Position numbers and translations under genes: made by a program. Under the pieces are notes generated by a model that saw nothing but the letters and a program-made list of their open reading frames with translations, searched no databases and was not told where the DNA came from. Below are positions 8,696 to 16,061 of a stretch of 33,871 nucleotides of DNA, in pieces. Each line of letters begins with the position of its first letter. Positions within the stretch are counted from its first letter, which is position 1. The stretch comes from Phycisphaerales bacterium (GTDB lineage: Bacteria > Planctomycetota > Phycisphaerae > Phycisphaerales > SM1A02), in the NCBI GenBank assembly GCA_022447205.1, contig JAKVBQ010000034.1:1-33871 (forward strand), read 5' to 3'.

Positions 8696-9630
8696 GAGTC
8701 CGTCCTCTCCAGAGATTCCGGCCAGGCGTCGAAGACCATCAGCCATTGCGTCGGGTTGTTGCGCAAGGCCGTCTCGAACGCCTCCACGAAGTTCCTGACA
8801 CCAGGGTGCTCGGTGAGGTTCCGGCAGTATTCGCCGTCGAACTCGATCGGTGCCTCGACCGTGATCCTGTATTCGTCATCATGGTTCCGCCAGCAGAAGG
8901 CCGGCACCAGTGGGGAACCCGTCGTCATCGCGAGCTTGAACGGGCCGGAGGGCAGCCGGGTCTTGTGTCCGAGGAGCTCGCAGTCGAAGCCGACCTGTCC
9001 CGGCTGGACCCGGTCCGCCGGCAGCGCGACCGCCTCGTCTCGTTCCAGCGCTTCCTGCAGGGCACGCCAGGTCTCGATCCCGTCGTCGACCGCATGTTCG
9101 ATCACGCCGAGGTCCCTGCGCAGCTTCGACCGCATTCTCTCGATCGACTTGCTTGGGTCCCGGGCGTAGACCACGTGCACCTTCTTCTCCATCTGGACCA
9201 GCACCGAGGCTGCGACCTCGAAAGACCCCATGTGGGCGGTGGCGATCACGATACCGCCTCCGCGCTCCCTGCGAGCGAAGTACTGCTGGATGTTCCCGAT
9301 CGAGTTGATGTCGGCCTCGTCCTCGATCTCGTCACGGCTGCTGGCGCGGACCAGTTCCTCCGTGAACTGCTGGATCTCGCACAGGACCTCGAGACCGAAC
9401 TGACGACGATCCTCCTCGTCGTTGCCGGGCGGAAGCAGGATCCGGGCATTGCGCCGAAGCGATCTGCGGATGTCGGGTGCGCTGGCCCAGATCAGTCGGA
9501 CCAGCAGCGGACGCAGGCTTCGCAGCATTCCCGGGGCGATGCGGTAGCCGGGGCAGAGGAACCCATCGACGAGAAGTCGTTCCGCCAGGCCGAGCCGTGC
9601 GATCACATCGGTGGGAGCACTGCCCTTCAA
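8692..9630 (-). CDS. LpxL/HtrB-type lysophospholipid acyltransferase
   Basis: A 312-residue acyltransferase of the lipid A acyltransferase type. The catalytic HX4(D/E) motif appears as HMGSFE with His133 and Glu138, followed downstream by ALPADRVQ and PSGPFKLAMTTGSPLVPAFC, which match the conserved blocks of the family. It would move an acyl group from a carrier to a glycolipid or other acceptor at the inner membrane. I place the start at a TTG at 9630, which forms a TTGA overlap with the stop of the PlsC gene. The frame is open for a further 96 codons upstream, but that part lies antiparallel in content to nothing useful: it overlaps the PlsC gene and is proline- and arginine-rich shadow sequence. 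Similar acyltransferases sit in aryl polyene clusters. Confidence 0.82.
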   Translation of the reverse strand: MKGSAPTDVIARLGLAERLLVDGFLCPGYRIAPGMLRSLRPLLVRLIWASAPDIRRSLRRNARILLPPGNDEEDRRQFGLEVLCEIQQFTEELVRASSRDEIEDEADINSIGNIQQYFARRERGGGIVIATAHMGSFEVAASVLVQMEKKVHVVYARDPSKSIERMRSKLRRDLGVIEHAVDDGIETWRALQEALERDEAVALPADRVQPGQVGFDCELLGHKTRLPSGPFKLAMTTGSPLVPAFCWRNHDDEYRITVEAPIEFDGEYCRNLTEHPGVRNFVEAFETALRNNPTQWLMVFDAWPESLERTDS

Positions 9631-10490
9631 TCGAGCCTCTCCTCTTCGGCGAGTTCCACGAATCTCGTGCCGAGACGGTCGATGAACGACCGCGTCGACC
9701 CGTCCGGATCGATCTTCATCGGCTCCCCGTACCTGATGCTGACCGTGCCGGACTTCGGGAGGATCGAACCCACCGGAAGAACGGTGTTGGTCCCGCTGAT
9801 GTGGGTTGGGACCACCGGACAGCCAGACCGCTTGGCGAGCTCCGCCACGCCCAGTCGGAGCCTGCCCAGCTCGCCGCTTCGGGATCGGGTCGCTTCGGGG
9901 AAGATCACGAGGTTCCATCCCCTCGAGAGCAGGTCCTCGATCTGTTCGAGATTCGAGTAGTCACCACCGGAACGGTTGATCAGGGCGGCGTTCACCGAGC
10001 TGCGGATGAACCAGACCACGATCCTTCGCCACACGTTCTGCAGGGCCGAAAGATCCTCGCGCGGTGCGAAGAAGTCGAGACCACCGACCACCGCCGTCCT
10101 CTTCGAATGTCGGTGGGGGAGCAGGGCATGGATCGCGGGGCTGTCGAAGAGGCTCACGTGATTGCAGGCGATGATCCAGGGGGCGTCGAGCCGATCGAGT
10201 TGCTCCATGCCGGAGAGTCGGGGTCGGACCCTGAAGCCGTACCGGATCGTGAACACCATGCACTTGAAGATCGCACCGTGCAGCAGCCTGCTTGGAAGGC
10301 TGGCCGGAACCCTGGTCCGGATCTTCTTCAGCTTCGGCGTGCTCCTGCTGGTTCGCGGGTGGGCCTTTCGGGTGTTCGAGCCGGGTTCCGCCTTGGAAGG
10401 ATCCACTTCGAGGTTCGCTCGTTGATCGTCGGCTTCCCGGGTCTCCTCCCGGTTCGATCGGGTTGCACTGGTCGAGGTGATCGGGCTCAT
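9627..10490 (-). CDS. PlsC-type 1-acylglycerol-phosphate acyltransferase family protein
   Basis: A 287-residue member of the PlsC family. The block I motif HX4D is present as NHVSLFD with His111 and Asp116, and block III as FPEATRSRSG at 197-206. Before the catalytic domain there is a charged, low-complexity stretch of about 65 residues rich in Arg, Glu, Ser and Thr, which is longer than usual and has no recognisable fold. The start at 10490 forms an ATGA overlap with the ATPase stop, which is why I keep the long N-terminus. It lies next to a second, unrelated type of acyltransferase, so the operon encodes two acyl transfer steps. A role in attaching the polyene chain to a lipid is an inference from context. 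Confidence 0.84.
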   Translation of the reverse strand: MSPITSTSATRSNREETREADDQRANLEVDPSKAEPGSNTRKAHPRTSRSTPKLKKIRTRVPASLPSRLLHGAIFKCMVFTIRYGFRVRPRLSGMEQLDRLDAPWIIACNHVSLFDSPAIHALLPHRHSKRTAVVGGLDFFAPREDLSALQNVWRRIVVWFIRSSVNAALINRSGGDYSNLEQIEDLLSRGWNLVIFPEATRSRSGELGRLRLGVAELAKRSGCPVVPTHISGTNTVLPVGSILPKSGTVSIRYGEPMKIDPDGSTRSFIDRLGTRFVELAEEERLD

Positions 10491-11407
10491 GTTCCGCTCC
10501 CGCTCTTCACCAGGGCCTGGAACACCGTTTCAAACGACGTGGGACAGACCCGGACCTGTGCGGGATCGACGCCCTGCGAGGCGAGCGTCGCGATCGCCTC
10601 CGGAAGTTCCGGGGTGTCCTGGACCTCGATGGTCCGTGCGTTGGGGTTTCCCTGTCCTTCGGCACCTTCGTCGGACGCCGAGGCTCCGGAGACCGGAAGC
10701 TTGAGCACGTAGGCCGGCAGACCGGCGACTCGCCGGAGTTCGTCGAGTGCGCCTTCATAGAGCACCCTTCCCTCGCCGAGGATCGTCGCTGCATCGCAGA
10801 GGAACTCCACCTCGTCGAGCCGGTGCGTCGCGTGCAGGATCGCGGTGCCCTCCTCGCGGAGCTGTCGGAGCATCGACCAGATCGCGGCCCGGCTGAGCGG
10901 ATCGACACCGGTCGTCGGTTCGTCGAGGAGCAGGATCCTCGGATGGTTCAGGACCGCGCAACCGATGTTGAGGCGTCGCTTCATCCCGCCGGAGAGTCCC
11001 TTGACCAGATCGTGCTGTCGGTCCTTGAGCTGGACGAACTCCAGGGCTTCCTCGACGCGCTTCCTTCTCGTGGCGTGATCGAGGCCGAGCAGCTTCGAGA
11101 AGTAGGTGAGGTGTTCACGCGTGGTCAGCGTCTCGTGGAGTGCGTTGTCCTGTGGGGCGTAGCCCATCGATGCACGCCGGATCGACGGGTCGATCGCTCG
11201 TCCCTCGAATTCGATCGAACCCTCGTCGGGCCGGATCAGGCCGATCACCGATCGCAGGAGGGTGGTCTTGCCCGCACCGTTGGGGCCCACCAGGGCCATC
11301 CAGTCCCCGCGTTCGATCGTGAGGTCGACGCCGGCGAGGGCCACCCGCTGGTGGTACTTCTTCACCAGTTGCCTGATCGCGAGTGTCGGCGGTCCTGTCA
11401 CGTGCAT
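10487..11407 (-). CDS. ABC transporter ATP-binding protein
   Basis: The nucleotide-binding subunit of an export ABC system. Walker A is GPNGAGKT at 41-48, the Q-loop YAPQD follows near 83, the signature LSGGMKRRL starts at 138, Walker B ILLLDEPTTGVDP at 158-170, and the switch His is in HATH near 195. After the ATPase core there is a C-terminal extension of about 85 residues, common in drug-exporter ATPases of the DrrA/CcmA group. The ATG at 11407 is preferred because the recognisable fold begins just after it; in-frame starts at 11449 and 11506 are possible. It is the first gene of the ten-gene operon, so the operon promoter should lie in the 233 bases upstream. Its partner is the permease at 7427-8695, three genes downstream. 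Confidence 0.88.
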   Translation of the reverse strand: MHVTGPPTLAIRQLVKKYHQRVALAGVDLTIERGDWMALVGPNGAGKTTLLRSVIGLIRPDEGSIEFEGRAIDPSIRRASMGYAPQDNALHETLTTREHLTYFSKLLGLDHATRRKRVEEALEFVQLKDRQHDLVKGLSGGMKRRLNIGCAVLNHPRILLLDEPTTGVDPLSRAAIWSMLRQLREEGTAILHATHRLDEVEFLCDAATILGEGRVLYEGALDELRRVAGLPAYVLKLPVSGASASDEGAEGQGNPNARTIEVQDTPELPEAIATLASQGVDPAQVRVCPTSFETVFQALVKSGSGT

Positions 11408-11640
11408 GCCCTTCGCGCCGCGGGAGGTGGGCCGGGCGTGCCCAATCATCCCGGCCCCGGGAGATGGGGTCAAGGTGTGCGAACCGCCAGTTTCATCGGG
11501 AATCACCCGTCGTTCACGAGCGCCAAATCATCCGTTCCGGACATCCAGGCACCTTTTTAAGGGTCTTCCAGTCACGAAGTGGTCCTTCCTTCCTATGGAC
11601 CATGGACTCTCCGACCACCCCTTGAAAAGGACACCACCAC
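11408..11640. promoter_or_regulatory. Divergent intergenic region between the operon and a beta-helix gene
   Basis: This 233-base gap separates the first gene of the minus-strand biosynthetic operon from the plus-strand beta-helix gene, so it should hold both promoters. I could not identify convincing -35/-10 pairs. A short dyad TGGTCC / GGACCA with an 11-base spacer lies at 11580-11602, about 40 bases upstream of the plus-strand start, and AAAAGGA about 10 bases before the ATG at 11641 is a plausible ribosome site. Confidence 0.4.
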
Positions 11641-13971
11641 ATGCCTGCGAACACTTCATCTTCAATACGCTGTCTTGCGTCCATGTCGATCCTCGCCGCC
11701 AGCTTCTGCGCGCAAGGGATGGACCTGATCGACGTTCCCGAGGACTTCCCCACGATCCAGGCCGCAGTGGATGCACTCCCGGACGCCGGTCCCCTGGGCA
11801 CCATCTACCTTGCGCCCGGCGTCTACAACGAGAACCTCGATCTCACCGGCAAGAACGTGACCATCGTCGGCAATCCCTTCGATCCCGAGCAGGTGGTCAT
11901 CGACGGTTTCGGTGGCCAGTCGACCATCGGTATCGGGAGCTTCGAGGGCGAGGATTGCCTCGTCTCGTTGCTGGGGGTCACCATCATCGGGGGTTCGGGC
12001 TTTCCGCATGCAATCACGGGCCATACCTACGGAGGTGGCCTGCGGCTCGACCCGGGCACCTCGGCCCAGCTCTGGAGTTCGGTCGTTCGTGACAATCATG
12101 CCTGGTACGGGGGTGGCATCTATGCGAACAGCCAGTCCCGTCTTGAACTGCACAACTCCTTCGTCACCGGAAATCATGGTGAGTACAAGGGTGGAGGCCT
12201 GATGGCGCTCGGGAGCCTCGTGGTCGATGGATGCACCTTCGTGCAGAACCAGTCGTTCATGGGGGGGCACATCTGCATGGAGGGTCGATACACCTCGGTA
12301 TTGATCGAGGACAGCACGTTCAGGAACGGGCTTGCCCTCTTCCAGGAGACGCTTGCGAAAACTGGCCATCGTTCCGTCGGTGGCGCGATCGCGTCCCAGA
12401 ACTCCCACGGAAGCGTGACGATTCGCCGGTGTGACTTTGACAGGAACATCAGTGCCTGGGCAGGTGGAGCGATCGGTTTCCTGCCTTTCAGCCCCTTCCA
12501 ACTCGAGTCCTGTGAGGATCAGGCGTTCCCGTGTGCCGATGGACGGCCGATGGTCGAGGACTGCACCTTCACGAACTGCCTGGCCTCCGCCGGTGCAGGC
12601 ATCGCCTGGAACCAGCTTGGGGGAATCGATGCTGGTCGGCTCGTGTTCGACACCTGCGTGGCTTCGACCGGTGGTGGGTTCCATGCCCTGCGTGGTGAGC
12701 ATGTTCTCGAGGACTGCACCTTCGTGAACTGCGCCACGACCCATGCCGGCCGTGGTGGGGGCATCGCCTGTGAAGCGGGCTCCCTCCAGATGACCGGATC
12801 CACCTTCGATGCCTGCATGGCGCATGGAGGCGCCGGTGGCGGACTCTTCCTCGTGGATGCCGTCCTCGCCATGAGTGACTGCAGGTTCCTGGGCAACGAG
12901 TCGGAGGCGCCAGGTTGCGCGCTGCATGCGGTTCGCAGTTCGGTGGGCGACCAGTACTCCGAGTTCCGCGATCACGTCGCATCGACCGCCGTCTTCATGG
13001 ACATGGAGTCGATGTCCGGGACGTCCGAGTTCAACCGCACGCTGTTCCAGGACAACGGTCGTTTCGCCGACACCGCTCACGGTGCGGTCCTGCTCCAAGC
13101 CGATCCGGCGGAGGGCGGTGCCCCGCAGTCGCTGTGTCGATTCACCACCTGCACGTTCGAAGGAAACGAATCATCCGCTGATGGGGGTGCGATCCGTTCG
13201 CTCGGCATGGATGTCGACGTCAAGGCCGGGACATTCCGCTCGAACAGCACCATGGGTGGTCTCGCCGATGGCGGTGCGATCAGCATCGAGGATGCCGCGA
13301 TCTCGATCGCCCTGGCGGAGTTCGACCGGAACACTTCCGGTCGAGACGGTGGCGCGATCCAGCTCGTTCGGGCGCAGTGCGTGGTTCGTGGTTGCTCTTT
13401 CAGCGGCAACCGTGCGAATGACTACGGGGGTTCGATCGAGAGCATCCTCGATTCAGTGCTCGTGGTCGAGCATTCCGACTTCACCGGAGGCCCCGGACTC
13501 ACCGCCCGCTACGGTGGTGCGATCGACATCGATGGTTCCGCGGGACCGGCCTGGTTCTACGGCCTCGAGGTCTCGGGTTGTTCCGTCGAACACCTCGGAG
13601 GTGGCGTGTATTCGGATGGACCGGACACGCGATTCTCCCGGTCCCGAATCAGCGGGAACACCGCCTGGAACGGAGGGGGACTCGGCACGAGTGTCCATGC
13701 CGGTCTCGTCGAGCAGTCCCGTATCTGCGGCAACACCGTCGGGCAGATCATCGGTCCCTGGGAGGATGGTGGCGGGAACGTGGTCGCCGAGGTCTGCTGT
13801 GATGCCGACCTCGATGGTGACGGTCGGGTGGATGGTGCGGACCTGACCATGCTCCTCTCCGAATTCGGAAGTGACGGTACGGGTGTCTTCGGTTCCGACA
13901 TGGATGGAGACGGCAGGGTGGATGGAAGTGACCTGACCATGCTGCTGGGGGTGTGGGGTGGGTGCGACTGA
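11641..13971 (+). CDS. Secreted right-handed beta-helix protein with dockerin-like C-terminus
   Basis: A 776-residue exported protein. The N-terminus has a short signal-like stretch (SIRCLASMSILAASFCAQG). Next comes the module DVPEDFPTIQAAVDALPDAG with LAPGVYNENLDLTGKNVTIV, the N-cap seen in pectate-lyase-like parallel beta-helix and polymorphic outer membrane-like proteins. Some 20 coils follow, with recurring units such as GGGIYANS, VEDCTFTNC, LEDCTFVNCATT and GGAIRSLG, rich in cysteine at the turn C-T-F. The last about 50 residues hold two EF-hand-like repeats, DLDGDGRVDGADLTMLL and DMDGDGRVDGSDLTMLL, ending WGGCD, the dockerin-like tail of this genome. The start has a ribosome site AAGGA. 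It is probably a surface or secreted protein. No catalytic residues can be assigned and the substrate is unknown. Confidence 0.85.
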   Translation: MPANTSSSIRCLASMSILAASFCAQGMDLIDVPEDFPTIQAAVDALPDAGPLGTIYLAPGVYNENLDLTGKNVTIVGNPFDPEQVVIDGFGGQSTIGIGSFEGEDCLVSLLGVTIIGGSGFPHAITGHTYGGGLRLDPGTSAQLWSSVVRDNHAWYGGGIYANSQSRLELHNSFVTGNHGEYKGGGLMALGSLVVDGCTFVQNQSFMGGHICMEGRYTSVLIEDSTFRNGLALFQETLAKTGHRSVGGAIASQNSHGSVTIRRCDFDRNISAWAGGAIGFLPFSPFQLESCEDQAFPCADGRPMVEDCTFTNCLASAGAGIAWNQLGGIDAGRLVFDTCVASTGGGFHALRGEHVLEDCTFVNCATTHAGRGGGIACEAGSLQMTGSTFDACMAHGGAGGGLFLVDAVLAMSDCRFLGNESEAPGCALHAVRSSVGDQYSEFRDHVASTAVFMDMESMSGTSEFNRTLFQDNGRFADTAHGAVLLQADPAEGGAPQSLCRFTTCTFEGNESSADGGAIRSLGMDVDVKAGTFRSNSTMGGLADGGAISIEDAAISIALAEFDRNTSGRDGGAIQLVRAQCVVRGCSFSGNRANDYGGSIESILDSVLVVEHSDFTGGPGLTARYGGAIDIDGSAGPAWFYGLEVSGCSVEHLGGGVYSDGPDTRFSRSRISGNTAWNGGGLGTSVHAGLVEQSRICGNTVGQIIGPWEDGGGNVVAEVCCDADLDGDGRVDGADLTMLLSEFGSDGTGVFGSDMDGDGRVDGSDLTMLLGVWGGCD

Positions 13972-13996
13972 TCGTTCGATGGCTTCTCCTGATGTG

Positions 13997-14028
13997 ACGG
14001 GGTCGGATGGTTCGCCATCCGACCCCGT
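13997..14028 (+). terminator. Intrinsic terminator with UUCG loop
   Basis: A perfect 14-base-pair stem closes a TTCG tetraloop, starting 26 bases after the stop of the beta-helix gene. The stem is GC-rich and is followed by CTTCTC rather than a pure T run. The position fits termination of the beta-helix transcript. Confidence 0.8.
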
Positions 14029-14106
14029 CTTCTCAGTACACTTCGTCCATGCACCTGGTCGAACATCCGGACCGTCGGCTCGATCTCGTCCATGGGGGTT
14101 CCCGCC

Positions 14107-15498
14107 ATGGCTGAAGTCGAAGACAATGGGCGAAAGATGCCCTTCGTACTGCTGCTCGCCGTCGGTCTCGCCCAGTTCATCGTCTGTGTCGACTACTTCG
14201 CGGTCGCGGTCGCCCTGCCGCCGATGGCGGCCGAACTCGGGGTGCGCCCGACCGACCTGCAATGGGTGGTCACCGGTTACGTCCTCTCATCCAGCGCGTT
14301 GCTCGGGATCGCCGGTGCGCTCGGCGATCGCTACGGGCGGAAGCGACTGCTCCTGCTCGGGATCGTCATCTTCGCCCTGGTCTCGATCTGGGTCGGCCTC
14401 GGAGCCACACCGAGCCAGGTGATCCTCGCCCGAGTCGCGCAGGGGCTCGGCGCCGGATTGGTCTTTCCCCTGGCCACCGCCGTCATCAGTCATGCCAGTG
14501 CCCAGCGACAGCTCGCCAGGAACCTCGCCCTGCTGACCGGCATCGCGACGCTCGGGACCGCCCTTGGTCCCGTCCTCGGCGGGGTCCTGACCGAGAGCCT
14601 CGGCTGGCGATGGATCTTCTACGCGAACGTGCCGATCAGTGCGGTCGCCTTCCTCATGGTCGCGATCTTCGCTCGTGAATCACGGGACCCCGGAGCGACC
14701 GGTGGCCTGGACTTCATCGGCATCTTCCTGCTCGTCTCCGGGATCGCCGCGTTCTCGATCGGCATCAACCGGATTCCCTACTGGACGATGCCCGCCTGGA
14801 TCGGCCTGACACTCGGCGGGATCCTCCTGCTCGTCCTCTTCATCTGGTTCGAGTTCCGGACGAGGGTGCCGGTGATCGACGTCCGGCTCTTCGCGAACCG
14901 TGGCTTCCTCGGCTTCTCCGCCACGGGGCTGCTCTCCAACAGTGCCTGGTGCTCGCTGGTCCTGCTCGTGACGCTGCAGCTGCAGAAGGTCCTTGGTGAC
15001 TCGGCGCTGGAGGCGGGGGAGCTCTTCCTCTTCCTCAGCGTCAGCGTTGCGACTGCGAGCTTCATCGCTCCGGCCATCGAGCGAAGGATCGGCATCGTGA
15101 CCCTGACCCGGATCGCGCTGGTGCTGCAGTTCATCGGAATCGGGTTGTTCTTCTTCAATGACAGCGCGCCATGGCTCGCCGCCGGCATGCTGATCGCCGG
15201 CTTCGGCTGCTCATGGGGCTGGGCGATGCCGCAGGCCGGTGCGATCCGAACCATTCCGCGCGACAAGGCCGGCGTGGCGAGCGGTTCCGTCCTGACCCTG
15301 GTGATCGTCGCGGGCAACACCGCGGTCGTCACCGCGGCGATGATCGTCGACCTCTACCCCGATGACGTCGCAGGGGTCGCCCGGGGCATCCATGTCGCCT
15401 TCCTCTGCAGCGCGCTCGTCGCCCTGCTCGGACTGGTGAGCGCCATGGTCTTTCTCCGGAATGATGATCGATTTCTCCGCACGGCCGAAGGCGACTAG
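14107..15498 (+). CDS. MFS drug exporter, DHA2 type (14 TM)
   Basis: A 463-residue major facilitator protein. The cytoplasmic loop 2-3 signature reads GDRYGRKRLLLLG, and the motif C region GPVLGGVLTESLGWRWIFY, with TLGTALGP just before it, is the antiporter motif of drug and proton exporters. The number of hydrophobic stretches suggests 14 segments, typical of the DHA2 group (EmrB/QacA). I prefer the ATG at 14107 because GGGGG lies 8 bases before it; the in-frame ATG at 14092 would add five residues. It follows a terminator, so it is separately transcribed. It ends in CTAG, where its stop overlaps the stop of the convergent cupin gene. It could export the product of either neighbouring biosynthetic locus, but nothing in the sequence ties it to one. 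Confidence 0.88.
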   Translation: MAEVEDNGRKMPFVLLLAVGLAQFIVCVDYFAVAVALPPMAAELGVRPTDLQWVVTGYVLSSSALLGIAGALGDRYGRKRLLLLGIVIFALVSIWVGLGATPSQVILARVAQGLGAGLVFPLATAVISHASAQRQLARNLALLTGIATLGTALGPVLGGVLTESLGWRWIFYANVPISAVAFLMVAIFARESRDPGATGGLDFIGIFLLVSGIAAFSIGINRIPYWTMPAWIGLTLGGILLLVLFIWFEFRTRVPVIDVRLFANRGFLGFSATGLLSNSAWCSLVLLVTLQLQKVLGDSALEAGELFLFLSVSVATASFIAPAIERRIGIVTLTRIALVLQFIGIGLFFFNDSAPWLAAGMLIAGFGCSWGWAMPQAGAIRTIPRDKAGVASGSVLTLVIVAGNTAVVTAAMIVDLYPDDVAGVARGIHVAFLCSALVALLGLVSAMVFLRNDDRFLRTAEGD

Positions 15499-15863
15499 AT
15501 CCACGGCTGGTCGTCGACGTCGACCTCCCTGGCGCCGCCTTCACCTCCGAGGTGCTCGGTGGACGCAGGCTCGAAGAGAAGCACCGACGCGGTGGGTTCC
15601 GCCCGGGGGCGATGTTCCACGCCACGTGGCATGATGAAGAGCTGTCCCGGTTCGAGGACGACCTCGCGATCCCGCATCTCAAGGACGATCCGTCCGCGCA
15701 GGCAGAGGAAGGCTTCGTCCTCCTCCTCGTGACTGTGCCATTCGAGTGCGCCCTCACCGTGGGCGAGTTTCAAGTACTGCCCGTTGCACGACCCGATGAT
15801 GCGAGGGTGCCAGGTCTCATCGAAGGCGTTCAGCTTCTCGTCGAGATCGATGACATCGTGCAT
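15495..15863 (-). CDS. Small cupin-domain protein
   Basis: A 122-residue single-domain cupin. Motif 1 is GALEWHSHEEEDEAFLCLRG with metal-ligand candidates His43, His45 and Glu50, and motif 2 is PGQLFIMPRGVEHRPRAEP with His84, so all four usual metal ligands are present. Such small cupins act as metal-dependent isomerases, dioxygenases or simple binding proteins; nothing here fixes the reaction. The opening MHDVIDLDEKLNAF and the internal WHPRIIGSCNGQYLKLAH are of a widespread uncharacterised mannose-6-phosphate isomerase-like cupin type. It is convergent to the MFS gene with overlapping stop codons and divergent from the tandem-repeat protein. Confidence 0.85.
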   Translation of the reverse strand: MHDVIDLDEKLNAFDETWHPRIIGSCNGQYLKLAHGEGALEWHSHEEEDEAFLCLRGRIVLEMRDREVVLEPGQLFIMPRGVEHRPRAEPTASVLLFEPASTEHLGGEGGAREVDVDDQPWI

Positions 15864-16061
15864 GGTCGGTTCCTCCTGGTGCTGGAGCTTGCTGGGAACG
15901 GCTCCGGGTCGTCCATCGGCTCACGATATCGTGTCCAGCGGCCTCTGGCGGTCGAAACAAGGGGTTCCTTGGTGCTTTCAGGGCGTTGGTGATCGGTTAT
16001 CAGGTAGAGTGCCTGATCGATTCGATCACCCCGTCATTCACGGCACATCAGGAGAAACATC
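15864..16061. promoter_or_regulatory. Divergent promoter region with a dyad
   Basis: This 198-base gap lies between the minus-strand cupin gene and the plus-strand tandem-repeat gene. A dyad ATCAGG / CCTGAT with a 7-base spacer sits at 15999-16017, about 45 bases upstream of the repeat-protein start, where an operator or promoter-overlapping site could be. AGGAG lies 7 bases before the ATG at 16062. No clear promoter hexamers were found. Confidence 0.35.

Noticed and set aside
754-11407. Dialkylresorcinol/flexirubin or ladderane lipid pathway
   Set aside because: No DarA/DarB-like pair or radical SAM genes are seen, while the chorismatase starter enzyme points to the hydroxybenzoate-primed polyene type.
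11662-13098. 478-codon open frame on the minus strand
   Set aside because: It is antisense to the beta-helix gene that has a signal peptide, ribosome site and terminator.
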